NCBI RefSeq assembly: GCF_045291395.1
Contig: NZ_CP152342.1
Location: 4,092,001 to 4,156,000 of the forward strand
DNA: 64,000 nt
DNA from: MR-S7 sp000400995
Lineage (GTDB): Bacteria > Pseudomonadota > Gammaproteobacteria > Burkholderiales > Burkholderiaceae_C
Direction of reading: 5' to 3'
The notes under the pieces were generated by a model. The model was not told where the DNA came from. It searched no databases and saw only the letters and a program-made list of their open reading frames with translations. The position numbers and the translations under genes were made by a program. Positions 9,201 to 16,409 of the stretch are shown in pieces. The stretch's first letter is position 1. Each line of letters begins with the position of its first letter.

Positions 9201-9356
9201 GGCACCGGCGTGATCGGCGGCATGATCACCGGCACCCTGCTGGCCGTGATCTTCGTGCCCGTGTTCTTCGTGGTGGTGCGCAGCTTCTTCAAGGGCAGCG
9301 AGCGCCAGCGCGAGCACGACGCCAAGCAGGCCCTGCAGCACCGCAGCGAGGCATGA
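6210..9356 (+). CDS. RND efflux pump, inner-membrane transporter (AcrB/MexB type)
   Basis: A 1048-residue HAE-1 family proton-driven multidrug transporter, the usual length for AcrB and MexB. The N-terminus MAKFFIERPIFAWVIA is typical. The proton-relay aspartates fall at D407 and D408 (VVDDAI in TM4), exactly the AcrB numbering, and the TM10 lysine is K935 (SAKNAI). Two large periplasmic loops follow TM1 and TM7. It is translated just after the adaptor and before the outer-membrane factor, so the three form a tripartite pump controlled by the divergent TetR protein. Substrates cannot be read directly; hydrophobic drugs or solvents are likely. Confidence 0.96.
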   Translation: MAKFFIERPIFAWVIAIFIMVIGAVSITQLPIAQYPAVAPPTIQVSVAYPGATAQTLEDSVLAVIEREMNGSPGLAYMEATAQANGTGSIVLSFEPGTNDDLAQVDVQNRLSRATPRLPAAVVQQGVRVEKSRSNFLLFSMLTSETPDVSIDALNDYAARNVVPELQRLPGVGSVTQFGSERAMRVWIDPAKLKGFNLSQDQVGAAIRAQNLQVSAGNLGDLPSAEGQTTTATIVVQGQLSTTEQFGNIVLRANTDGSTVRLRDVARIELGAQSYSTSARLNGAPAVGMGVQLTPTANALATAKAVKAKLADLQRYYPQGVKSTIPYDTSVFVSVSIEKVVHTLLEAVALVFLVMFLFLQNFRYTIIPTIVVPVALLGTFGALLAMGFSINVLTMFGMVLVIGIVVDDAIVVVENVERIMSEEGLPPLQATRKAMGQISGAIVGVTVVLISVFVPLAFFAGSTGNIYRQFAATMATSIAFSAFLALSLTPALCGTLLKPVSEDHHEKKGFFGWFNRGFKSTTHRYESGLSKLVRRGGRMAVIYAALVGAVAIVYTRLPTSFLPNEDQGYLITNIQLPAGASLERTRAALTQVEQFALKQPEVNNIVTVAGFSFSGQGQNAGLAFMTLKDWSERAGSEHSASAIAGRAMGALAGYRDAFIFALSPPPIPELGTATGFTFRLQDRGSKGHDALVGARNQLLGMAAQSKVLAGVRPDGMEDAPQMQIDIDRDKANALGVSFDAISSALSTALGSSYINDFPNQGRLQRVVVQADAHARMQPEAVLDLPVLNSKGQVVPLSTFASTRWITGAMQTVRYNGYPSMKIAGDAAPGFSTGDAMAEMERLAAQLPEGFGFEWTGQSREEKLAGSQAMVLYAFSLLAVFLCLAALYESWSIPFSVLLVVPLGVLGVLLATLLRGMSNDVYFQIGLVTIIGLSAKNAILIIEFAKDLQASGKNVIDAALEAAHLRFRPIIMTSLAFTLGVLPLFLATGASSASQRAIGTGVIGGMITGTLLAVIFVPVFFVVVRSFFKGSERQREHDAKQALQHRSEA

Positions 9357-9431
9357 CATGCAGGCCGGAGAACCACACATGCACAAGCACCACACTTCCC
9401 AAGCGCACCGCGCGCGCGCCCTCTCCCCCTG

Positions 9432-10832
9432 ATGGCAGCGGCGCTGCTGGCGGGCTGCAGCTTCATCCCCACCTACGAGCGCCCCGCCGCACCGGTGCCG
9501 CAGGCCTATGCGCTGGCCGGCGCCGATGTGCCGGCCACGGCCCGCGCCGCGGCGGACATCGACTGGAAGGAATACTTCAGCGACCCGCGTCTGCAGCGCC
9601 TCATCGGCGTCGCCCTGGGCAACAACCGCGACCTGCGCGTGGCCATGCTCAACGTGGAGCAGGCGCGCGCGCAGTTCCAGATCCAGCGCGCGGGGCAGTA
9701 CCCCACGGTGAACGCCATCGCCAGCGGCACGCGCCAGCCCAGCACCGCCACGGGCGAATACACCAACCTGTTCCAGGTCGGCCTGGGCATCACCGCCTGG
9801 GAGATCGACTTCTTCGGCCGCATCGCGGCCCTCAAGGAACAGGCGCTGGCCCAGTACCTGGCCACCGAGGAGGCGCGCAAGTCGGCGCAGATCAGCCTGG
9901 TGGCCGCCGTGGCCTCCGGTTGGCTCACGCTGATGGCCGACGAGGAGCTGCTGGACATCTCCCGCCGCACCCTGGCCACGCGCGAGGAATCGGTCAAGCT
10001 CACGCGCCTGCGCCTGGAAAACGGCGTGAGCTCCGAGCTGGACAACAGCCAGGCGCTGAGCCTCGCGCAGGCCGCGCGCGCCACCTATGCGCAGCAGCAG
10101 CGCCAGCGCATGCTGGACGAGAACGCCCTGGTCCTGCTGCTGGGCCAAGCGCTGCCCGACGACATCCGCGCCAGCCTGCCTTCGGCCCGCCTGGCCGAGG
10201 CCGTGCCCATGCAGCCGCTGCCCGCGGGCCTGCCCTCGGACCTGCTGGTGCGCCGCCCGGACATCCGCATGGCCGAGCAGCAGCTGATCGGCGCCAATGC
10301 CAACATCGGCGCGGCGCGCGCGGCGTTCTTCCCGCGCGTGTCGCTCACGGCGCAGTTCGGCACGGTGAGCGACGAGCTGTCGGGCCTGTTCAAGGGCGGC
10401 TCCTGGGCCTTTTCGCTCGCGCCGCAGCTGGCGCTGCCGCTCTTCGATGCCGGCCGCAACCAGGCCAACCTGGAAGCCGCGCGCGCAGGGCGCGAGATCG
10501 CCGTGGCGCAGTACGAGAAGTCCATCCAGACGGCCTTCCGCGAAGTCTCCGACGCGCTGGCCGGCCAGGCCACGCTGCAGGAACAGCTGGACGCACAGCG
10601 CGCGCAGGCCCAGTCCGACGCCAAGCGGCTGGAGCTGTCCGACCTGCGCTACCGCAACGGCGTGGCGAGCTACCTGGACCTGCTGGACGCCCAGCGCTCC
10701 CTGTTCGCCACCGAGCAGTCGCTGGTGCTCACGCGGCTGCAGCAGCTGCAGAACCAGGTCGTCCTCTACAAGGTCCTCGGCGGCGGGTGGACGGAACAAG
10801 CCCCGCAAGAGAACGCCACACCGCGTTCCTGA
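9432..10832 (+). CDS. RND outer-membrane channel (OprM/NodT family), probable 5' frameshift
   Basis: A 466-residue outer-membrane efflux protein, the exit duct of the tripartite pump. It shows two OEP repeats, IDFFGRIAALKEQALA in the first and LVRRPDIRMAEQQLIGANA in the second, and a lipobox LAGC. The open frame starts at 9432 with MAAALLAGC, which leaves no basic signal-peptide start. A better start is the ATG at 9379, with GGAG eight bases upstream, encoding MHKHHTSQAHRARALSP before it runs into TGA; one extra C in the C5 run at 9425-9429 would join it to LMAAALLAGC. So a one-base deletion or a base-call error is likely. Confidence 0.9.
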   Translation: MAAALLAGCSFIPTYERPAAPVPQAYALAGADVPATARAAADIDWKEYFSDPRLQRLIGVALGNNRDLRVAMLNVEQARAQFQIQRAGQYPTVNAIASGTRQPSTATGEYTNLFQVGLGITAWEIDFFGRIAALKEQALAQYLATEEARKSAQISLVAAVASGWLTLMADEELLDISRRTLATREESVKLTRLRLENGVSSELDNSQALSLAQAARATYAQQQRQRMLDENALVLLLGQALPDDIRASLPSARLAEAVPMQPLPAGLPSDLLVRRPDIRMAEQQLIGANANIGAARAAFFPRVSLTAQFGTVSDELSGLFKGGSWAFSLAPQLALPLFDAGRNQANLEAARAGREIAVAQYEKSIQTAFREVSDALAGQATLQEQLDAQRAQAQSDAKRLELSDLRYRNGVASYLDLLDAQRSLFATEQSLVLTRLQQLQNQVVLYKVLGGGWTEQAPQENATPRS

Positions 10833-10892
10833 TGCAGCGCAAGGTGGGGCGCCTGCCTGTTTTCCCCAACGGGCGGGCGCGGGAGCGCCTCC

Positions 10893-10898
10893 TATAAT
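10893..10898 (+). promoter_or_regulatory. -10 box upstream of the cytochrome c gene
   Basis: A perfect TATAAT 54 bases before the cytochrome ATG. No recognisable -35 hexamer lies 16-18 bases upstream, so the promoter may need an activator. Confidence 0.45.
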
Positions 10899-10951
10899 GA
10901 AGGGCTCTTTTCCCCGCCCCACCACTACAACTGCAATCACCAGAGGATCTC

Positions 10952-11500
10952 ATGAGCGTCACCCACGAAGAAGCGCACACCGGGCCGATCACGAACCCCA
11001 AGCAGCTCCTGGTCACCGTCATCTTTGCGTTTGTGCTCCCGGTCTTCGCCATCATCGGACTGGTGCTCTACGTGACCGCCGGCAACAAGCCCGCAGCCGG
11101 TTCCGGCAACCCCGAGCTGGCCATCGCCCAGCGCATCCAGAAGATCGGCACCGTGGAAGTGCGTGACGCCAACCGCCCCCTGCGTCCCGGCGAAGAGGTC
11201 TACAAGGGCCAGTGCGCCGCCTGCCACGCCACCGGCGCGGCCGGCGCGCCCAAGCTGGGCGACGCAGCGGCCTGGGCGCCGCGCATCCAGACCGGCTTCG
11301 AGGCGCTGGTGCATTCCGCGCTCAAGGGCAAGGGCGCCATGGCGCCCCAGGGCGGCGGCGACTTCGACGATACCGAGATCGCCCGCGGCGTGGCCTACAT
11401 GGCCAATGCCGCCGGCGCCAAGTTCGAGGAACCGAACCGTCCCGGCGCCCAGGAAGGCGAAGGCGCCGCGCCTGCCGCTTCCGCCGCATCGGGCGGCTGA
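10952..11500 (+). CDS. Membrane-anchored cytochrome c (c5-like)
   Basis: A 182-residue class I cytochrome c. One N-terminal membrane helix spans about residues 20-42, and a periplasmic domain carries the haem site CAACH (Cys88, Cys91, His92) with a probable axial Met130 (GAMAPQGG). The order GEEVYKGQCAACH then GAPKLGD matches cytochrome c5 proteins that shuttle electrons in the respiratory chain. A proline/alanine-rich tail follows. AGAGGA lies seven bases before the ATG. It stands alone between its own TATAAT and a strong terminator. Confidence 0.9.
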   Translation: MSVTHEEAHTGPITNPKQLLVTVIFAFVLPVFAIIGLVLYVTAGNKPAAGSGNPELAIAQRIQKIGTVEVRDANRPLRPGEEVYKGQCAACHATGAAGAPKLGDAAAWAPRIQTGFEALVHSALKGKGAMAPQGGGDFDDTEIARGVAYMANAAGAKFEEPNRPGAQEGEGAAPAASAASGG

Positions 11501-11522
11501 GGCCTCGCTCCCGCGCCCTCCG

Positions 11523-11548
11523 AAGCCGGCCCGCGTGGCCGGCTTTTT
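11523..11548. terminator. Bidirectional terminator after cytochrome c
   Basis: AAGCCGGCC pairs perfectly with GGCCGGCTT around CGCGT and runs into TTT. It separates the cytochrome gene from the convergent minus-strand gene, whose TAA stop overlaps its edge. Confidence 0.85.
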
Positions 11549-12089
11549 ACTGGGCGCCTGCCTGCGCCTGCCGTGCCGCGGGGCTGGGCACGAAGCTGTA
11601 GGCGGCGGGCAGGTCGCTGCTCTGCACCTCGCGCGGCTGCCAGCGGCCGCGCTCGATGTCCTGTGCCACGGCGCCGACGTCCAGGCTGTGGACCAGGCCC
11701 AGGCCCGCCGCGCAGGCCAGGTACACGCGCCCGGCCTCGTCCACCAGGCACTCGCGCACGGTGCCGGCATCCAGACCGGTGTGCGCCACGGGCGGGCCGC
11801 CGGCCTCCAGCCGCCAGACCAGGGGCGCGGCCTCCAGCTCCACGTAGACGCGCTGCGGCCCGTTCTGGAAGAACCAGCGTCCCTGCGCGTCCGGCTCGTA
11901 GTTGCGGTGGATGAAGGCGATGAGCCCGTCGTGCCGCAGCAGCGTGCCCCGCTCGGCCGGAAAGCCGCCGCGCGCCTGCACGGCCTCGTCGCGCAGCCAC
12001 CATTGGCCGCGCGCGTCCAGCCCCAGCCAGCCATAGCAGTCGGGTACGTTGGGCCACTTGGCGATGGCCTGCCTCACGATGTCATCCAT
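11547..12089 (-). CDS. Conserved hypothetical protein
   Basis: A 180-residue soluble protein with no signal peptide or membrane segment. It begins MDDIVRQAIAKWPNVPDCYG and contains FIHRNYEPDAQGRWFFQNG, a pattern I associate with an uncharacterised betaproteobacterial family; I cannot name the family with certainty. Its start overlaps the 3' end of the YheT-like gene by eight bases, so the two are probably translationally coupled. No function is proposed. Confidence 0.75.
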   Translation of the reverse strand: MDDIVRQAIAKWPNVPDCYGWLGLDARGQWWLRDEAVQARGGFPAERGTLLRHDGLIAFIHRNYEPDAQGRWFFQNGPQRVYVELEAAPLVWRLEAGGPPVAHTGLDAGTVRECLVDEAGRVYLACAAGLGLVHSLDVGAVAQDIERGRWQPREVQSSDLPAAYSFVPSPAARQAQAGAQ

Positions 12090-13080
12090 GCGCGGATTGT
12101 GCTACCAGCCACTGCGCCACAGTGTCGGGCAGCCCGCGCACGTGGCCCGGCCACGCGCCCTGCGCGAAGCCCACGTGGCCGCCGTGGTCCGGCTGCCACA
12201 GCGTCACGTGCCTCCCCACCTGCCCGAGCCGCGGCAGGCTGGCGGCGGGCACGAAGGGGTCGTTGCGCGCGTTCAGCGCCAGCGCCGGCACGCGCACCTG
12301 CGGCAGCAGCGGCTTGGCGGAGGCGCGGCGCCAATAGTCGTCGGCATCACGAAAGCCGTGCAGGGGCGCGGTGAAGACGTCGTCGAACCCGTGCAGGTCG
12401 CGCGCGGCCAGCAGCGCGGCACGGTCGAACAGGCCGGGGTACTGGGCGAGCTTGGCCAGCGCCTTGGGCACCATGGTGTGCAGGAACATGCGCGTGTAGA
12501 CCTGCCGGTTGAAGCCCCGGCCGATGGCCTGCCCGCCGGCCGCGAGGTCCAGCGGCGCGCAGATGGCGGCCACGGCGTCCACGCTGGCGGCTGCGGCGGC
12601 ACCCCACTCGCCCGCCCAGCGCATCAGCGCATTGCCGCCCAGCGACACGCCCACCGCCCACAGCGGCGCGCGCGTGCCGTCAGGTGCCCGCTGGCGCTGC
12701 GCCAGGCGCGCGAGCAGCCAGGCGATCTCCTCGTGGTCGCCCGAGTGGTAGGCGCGCGGCGCGCGGTTGATCTCGCCGCTGCAGCCGCGGAAATGCGGCA
12801 CGGCGAAGTCCCAGCCGCGCTCGCGCGCCACGTCGGCGAAGGCCAGGGCGTAGTGGCTGCGCGAGGACCCCTCCAGCCCGTGGAACAGCACCAGCAGCGG
12901 GCGCGGCGGGCCAGCCTCGCCACCTTGCAGGAAGTCCACGTCCACGAAGTCACCGTCCGGCGCGTCCCAGCGCTCGCGCCGGTAGCGGGGCGCGGGCCCG
13001 AAGGTGCTGCGCGCGAACAGCGCGGGCCAGATGGTCTGCGCATGGCCGCCGCGCAGCCAGGCCGATGCTTCGTAATTCAT
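12082..13080 (-). CDS. YheT-like alpha/beta hydrolase
   Basis: A 332-residue alpha/beta hydrolase of the YheT/EMB8 group. The N-terminal WLRGGHAQTIWPALFAR is typical of the group. HGLEGSSRSHY forms the oxyanion-loop region, the nucleophile elbow is GVSLGGN, and the C-terminal part has NARNDPFV and DHGGHVGF, giving the aspartate and histidine of the triad. The natural substrate is unknown. The start codon lies at the edge of repeat R2. It precedes and overlaps the hypothetical gene above. Confidence 0.9.
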   Translation of the reverse strand: MNYEASAWLRGGHAQTIWPALFARSTFGPAPRYRRERWDAPDGDFVDVDFLQGGEAGPPRPLLVLFHGLEGSSRSHYALAFADVARERGWDFAVPHFRGCSGEINRAPRAYHSGDHEEIAWLLARLAQRQRAPDGTRAPLWAVGVSLGGNALMRWAGEWGAAAAASVDAVAAICAPLDLAAGGQAIGRGFNRQVYTRMFLHTMVPKALAKLAQYPGLFDRAALLAARDLHGFDDVFTAPLHGFRDADDYWRRASAKPLLPQVRVPALALNARNDPFVPAASLPRLGQVGRHVTLWQPDHGGHVGFAQGAWPGHVRGLPDTVAQWLVAQSAHG

Positions 13081-13121
13081 AGCTGCTCGCGCTTTTCTGT
13101 CAAGGGCCAGAGGCCCAAAAC
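13073..13121 (+). repeat. Dispersed hairpin repeat, copy R2 (degenerate)
   Basis: Plus-oriented copy with ATAGCTGCT and GCGCTTT, but the second stem arm has decayed to CAAGGGC and the tail to AGAGGCCCAAAAC. It overlaps the start codon of the minus-strand YheT gene. Confidence 0.7.
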
Positions 13122-13125
13122 ACTC

Positions 13126-13575
13126 TCAATGCAGCACATGCTGCGGCGGCGCCGCAGCGTCGGCCTCGCGCAGCCCGCCCGTGCTCGCGTGGTGCGCGAC
13201 GAGACGCCAGCCCTGCGGGGTCTTGTGGTAGACGTTGGTGGCGGCGACCAGCGCCTCGCGCGGGCCGTCGGGCAGCATCACGCGCACATGCTCGACCACG
13301 CTGTGCACGGCGCTCGCCAACGCCTGCACGCGCACCACCTGCGCGGGCCGCACGTTCAGACCACCCTGCTCCAGCATGGCCATGAACGCGGCACGGATCG
13401 CGGCGGCCCCGAGCAGGCGCGCGCTGCCGGGGTGCACGCAGACGATCTCGTCCTCGTCGGCCCAGCAGGCCATCAGGCGCTCCACGTCGCCCGCCTGCAG
13501 GGCTTCGTAGAACGCGGTTTCGACGTCGTCGGGGGTGCCGGCCAAGAGGGCGGCGCGCTGCGCGGTTCGTGTCAT
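13126..13575 (-). CDS. NTF2-like / SnoaL-like protein
   Basis: A 149-residue protein of the NTF2-like fold (DUF4440/SnoaL type). The helical start EDVETAFYEALQAGD-like segment, CWADEDEIVCVHPG, and the C-terminal NVYHKTPQGWRLVAHHAST strands fit the cone-shaped fold used by small ketosteroid-isomerase relatives. Substrate or partner is unknown. I took the ATG at 13575 (MTRTAQRA) rather than upstream starts because it aligns with the onset of the fold. It may be co-transcribed with yheT, with repeat R2 between them. Confidence 0.78.
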   Translation of the reverse strand: MTRTAQRAALLAGTPDDVETAFYEALQAGDVERLMACWADEDEIVCVHPGSARLLGAAAIRAAFMAMLEQGGLNVRPAQVVRVQALASAVHSVVEHVRVMLPDGPREALVAATNVYHKTPQGWRLVAHHASTGGLREADAAAPPQHVLH

Positions 13576-13658
13576 GGCGGCCCCGATTGTCCGCGCCATC
13601 GCGCGGCCTGTCACGGCACAATGCGCCATCTTCCGCGTTCAACGATTGGACCCGCACC

Positions 13659-14243
13659 ATGAAACGACTCATCGCCACCCTCGCCGCCGCGCTGGCCCTG
13701 ACGGGCTGCGGCTACAACGACTTCCAGCGCCTGGACGAGCAGTCGAAGGCCGCCTGGAGCGAGGTGCTCAACCAGTACCAGCGCCGCGCCGACCTGGTGC
13801 CCAACATCGTCGCCACCGTGAAGGGCGAGGCGAATTTCGAGCAGGAAACGCTGACCAAGGTGGTCGAGGCGCGCGCCAAGGCCACCTCCATCCAGGTGAC
13901 GCCCGAAACGCTGAACAACCCCGAGGCGTTCAACAAGTTCCAGCAGGCGCAGGGCGAACTCTCCGGCGCCCTGAGCCGCCTGATGGTGGTGGCCGAGCGC
14001 TACCCGCAGCTGCAGGCCAACCAGGCGTTCCGCGACCTGCGCGTGACGCTGGAGGGCACCGAGAACCGCATCACCGTGGCGCGCAACCGCTACATCCAGA
14101 CCGTGCAGGAATACAACGTGCTCGCGCGCAGCTTCCCCACCAACCTCACGGCCAAGGTGTTCAGCTACGAGCCCAAGCCCAGCTTCACGGTGCAGAACGA
14201 GGCGCAGATCAGCACGCCGCCCGCCGTGGACTTCTCTAAGTAA
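13659..14243 (+). CDS. LemA family lipoprotein
   Basis: A 194-residue LemA protein. A short lipoprotein signal ends in LTGC (Cys17), and the rest is the long helical LemA domain beginning YNDFQRLDEQSKAAWSEV, with the family segments RRADLVPNIVATVKG and NRYIQTVQEYN. LemA proteins are membrane-associated coiled helices of unclear function and often stand next to TPM-domain genes, as here. The TPM gene starts three bases after this stop. Confidence 0.9.
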   Translation: MKRLIATLAAALALTGCGYNDFQRLDEQSKAAWSEVLNQYQRRADLVPNIVATVKGEANFEQETLTKVVEARAKATSIQVTPETLNNPEAFNKFQQAQGELSGALSRLMVVAERYPQLQANQAFRDLRVTLEGTENRITVARNRYIQTVQEYNVLARSFPTNLTAKVFSYEPKPSFTVQNEAQISTPPAVDFSK

Positions 14244-14295
14244 AAAATGCCTCTGGCGCTTGTCTGGCAAGCGCTGGCAGCTATCTTTCTGGTAG
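14242..14295 (-). repeat. Dispersed hairpin repeat, copy R3 (encodes a signal peptide)
   Basis: Minus-oriented copy: CCTCTGGCGCTTG, loop TCTGG, CAAGCGCTGG, then AGCTATC. It starts at the LemA stop codon and contains the ATG and first 15 or so codons of the following TPM gene. Confidence 0.85.
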
Positions 14296-15143
14296 TTGCC
14301 GGCGCCCTTCCCGCCGCCGCCCAGCCACTGCGGGCCGTGCCTGCGCTCACCGCGCACATGATCGACCAGACCGCCACGCTGAGCGAGGCGCAGCGCCAGT
14401 CGCTGGAGACGCAGCTCGCGGCCATCGAGCAGCAGCACGGCTCGCAGGTCGTGGTGCTGATGGTGCCCACCACCGCGCCCGAGGACATCGCCGCCTTCGC
14501 CAACCGCGTGGGCAACGCCTGGAAGATCGGCCGGCGCGACGTGGGCGACGGCGTGCTCGTCATCGTCGCCAAGGACGACCGGCGCATGCGCATCGAGGTC
14601 GCCAAGGCGCTCGAAGGCGCGATCCCCGACATCGCGGCGGCGCGCATCATCGACGGCGCGATGAAGCCGCGCTTTCGCGAGAACGATTTCGCGGGCGGGC
14701 TGCAGGCCGCCGTGGCGCAGATCGGCGCGCGCATCGCGGGCGAGTCGCTGCCGCTGCCGCAGGAAGGCACAAAGCGCGCATCGCCAGGGGCGGACTGGAC
14801 GGACCTCGCCATCTTCCTGTTCTTCGGCGTCATGGTCGCGGGGCCCATCATGCGCCGCCTGTTCGGGCAGCGCCTGGGCGGGCTGGTGATGGGCGGCGGC
14901 GTGGGCGCGCTGGCCTTCCTGGCCACGGCCAGCATGCTGCTGGCATCGGGCGCGGGCATCGCGGCGCTGCTCTACACCTGGATCTTCGCCGGGCGCGGCG
15001 CGCCCATCGTCTGGAACGGCGGCGGCTGGGGCGGCGGCCACGGCGGTGGCTGGGGCGGCGGGGGCGGCTTCGGGGGCGGCGGCGGATTCAGCTCCGGCGG
15101 CGGCGGGGATTTCGGCGGCGGCGGCGCGTCGGGCGACTGGTGA
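14247..15143 (+). CDS. TPM-domain membrane protein (YgcG family)
   Basis: A 298-residue protein with a signal peptide (MPLALVWQALAAIFLV to about AAAQ), an extracytoplasmic TPM domain (HMIDQTATLSEAQ to about residue 165), two membrane helices around residues 190-245 and a glycine-rich tail ending GGGASGDW, as in other YgcG-like proteins. TPM proteins are often paired with LemA; their role is uncertain (membrane protein repair or phosphatase activity has been proposed for relatives). The first 15 or so codons are repeat R3, so the signal peptide comes from a mobile-looking element. The start is three bases after lemA, with a weak ribosome-binding site. Confidence 0.88.
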   Translation: MPLALVWQALAAIFLVVAGALPAAAQPLRAVPALTAHMIDQTATLSEAQRQSLETQLAAIEQQHGSQVVVLMVPTTAPEDIAAFANRVGNAWKIGRRDVGDGVLVIVAKDDRRMRIEVAKALEGAIPDIAAARIIDGAMKPRFRENDFAGGLQAAVAQIGARIAGESLPLPQEGTKRASPGADWTDLAIFLFFGVMVAGPIMRRLFGQRLGGLVMGGGVGALAFLATASMLLASGAGIAALLYTWIFAGRGAPIVWNGGGWGGGHGGGWGGGGGFGGGGGFSSGGGGDFGGGGASGDW

Positions 15144-15154
15144 AGGCATCGAAC

Positions 15155-15685
15155 ATGGACAAGAACCGCACCGCACTCCCTCACCGCATCGCCCGCCTGC
15201 TGCACCACCGCTGGGCCGAGGGCGGCCTGCGCCAGGCCCTGCAGCCCGATCTGCTCGAACGCCTGGGCCAGCGCGTGGCCGCGAGCGAGCGCCGCCACAC
15301 GGGCCAGATCCGCATCTGCATCGAGGGCGGGCTGCCGCTGTCGTACCTGTGGCGCGGCGCCGGCGCGCGCGAGCGCGCCGTCACCCAGTTCGGCAAGCTG
15401 CGCGTGTGGGACACCGAGCACAACAACGGCGTGCTCATCTACCTGCTGCTGGCCGACCACGCGATCGAGATCGTGGCCGACCGTGGCCTGGCGCGCCGTG
15501 TGCCGCACGGCACCTGGCAGGCGATGGTCGGCCACATGCGCGCAGCCTTCCGCGCCGGGCGCTACGAGGACGGGCTGACGCAGGCGCTGGCCGAGGTGTC
15601 GGCGCTGCTGGTGGCGCATTTCCCTGCGGAGGACGACGCGGTGCACGGCAACGAGCTGCCGGACGATCCCGTCGTCATCGGTTAA
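15155..15685 (+). CDS. TPM-domain protein, second copy
   Basis: A 176-residue cytoplasmic-looking TPM-domain protein: RHTGQIRICIEGGLP, AVTQFGKLRVWDTEHNNGVLIYLLLADHAIEIVADRG and a C-terminal helical part. Unlike its neighbour it has no signal peptide or glycine tail. A GTG at 15140, overlapping the previous stop, would add five residues and allow coupled translation; the ATG at 15155 is the better codon. With LemA and the first TPM gene it forms a compact three-gene operon. Its end overlaps the convergent pdeM gene by four bases. Confidence 0.85.
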   Translation: MDKNRTALPHRIARLLHHRWAEGGLRQALQPDLLERLGQRVAASERRHTGQIRICIEGGLPLSYLWRGAGARERAVTQFGKLRVWDTEHNNGVLIYLLLADHAIEIVADRGLARRVPHGTWQAMVGHMRAAFRAGRYEDGLTQALAEVSALLVAHFPAEDDAVHGNELPDDPVVIG

Positions 15686-16335
15686 GGCAGGGCCCACACC
15701 TGTCCCGCCGCCACCGCGAACAAGCGGCGGCCCGGCGCGCGGCCGACCGTGTAGCCGCCCGTGAATTCGCCGAACGCGGGCAGCACGAGCAGGCCGGGCT
15801 CGCTCAGGAAGCAGGGCACGCGCAAGGCATCGCGCCCGCTGCCGCGCAGCACGGCGGCGGGGTGCAGATGGCCTGCCAGCACCCATCGTTCAGGATGGCG
15901 CTGCGGATGGTGGCAACAGGCGAAGGGGCCCAGCGGCCAGGGCTCGTCCACGATGCGCGCATCGAGCCAGGGCGGCGGGTCGCCCGCGTGGCTGTCATGG
16001 TTGCCGCGCACCAGCACCACCTCCAGCGCCGGATGCCCCTCGCGCCACGCGGCCAGCGCGTTCAGCACGCCATGCGCATGGGACTCCGCCGCGTGCAGGA
16101 AGTCGCCCAGCACCACCAGACGCCGAGCCTGCGGGTAGCGCGCAAGCAGCCACGCCAGGCGATCCAGATTGCCCCGCGTGGTGCCATGCGGCACGGGCAG
16201 GCCCCGGGCGCGGAAGGTGGCGGCCTTGCCCAGGTGCAGGTCGGCGATGCAGAGCGCGGCGCCCTCGGGCCACCAGAGCGCGCCTTCGGGCAGCAGATGG
16301 ACGGTGGTATCGGCCAGGGGCAGTTCGATGTGCAT
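15682..16335 (-). CDS. pdeM: Ligase-associated DNA repair endonuclease PdeM
   Basis: A 217-residue metallophosphoesterase of the PdeM family. The metal-binding motifs appear in order: ADLHLGK near residue 31, LGDFLHA near 75, GNHD near 110 and GHLHP near 155. PdeM is genetically linked to an ATP-dependent ligase, an Lhr-like helicase and a beta-lactamase-fold exonuclease, and all four stand here on the minus strand. The job is presumably to process DNA ends for the ligase. It is the last gene of the set. Confidence 0.9.
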   Translation of the reverse strand: MHIELPLADTTVHLLPEGALWWPEGAALCIADLHLGKAATFRARGLPVPHGTTRGNLDRLAWLLARYPQARRLVVLGDFLHAAESHAHGVLNALAAWREGHPALEVVLVRGNHDSHAGDPPPWLDARIVDEPWPLGPFACCHHPQRHPERWVLAGHLHPAAVLRGSGRDALRVPCFLSEPGLLVLPAFGEFTGGYTVGRAPGRRLFAVAAGQVWALP

Positions 16336-16409
16336 GTCTTCCTATGATCGCCGGATGTTCGATCACCGATCCGGCACGTTGAAGCCGTCGCACAGGCGGC
16401 GGGGCTCGG

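Noticed and set aside
4839..10940. A very long open frame (about 2,030 codons) on the minus strand opposite the efflux operon
   Set aside because: It is the antisense mirror of strongly biased high-G+C codons in the pump genes, is His/Gly/Arg-rich, and shows no family motif. Similar long shadows lie opposite the repair and elongation factor genes.
15009..15143. The glycine-rich GGC repeats at the end of the TPM gene as a tandem repeat locus
   Set aside because: It is the usual low-complexity glycine tail of YgcG-like proteins and does not have a fixed repeat unit.
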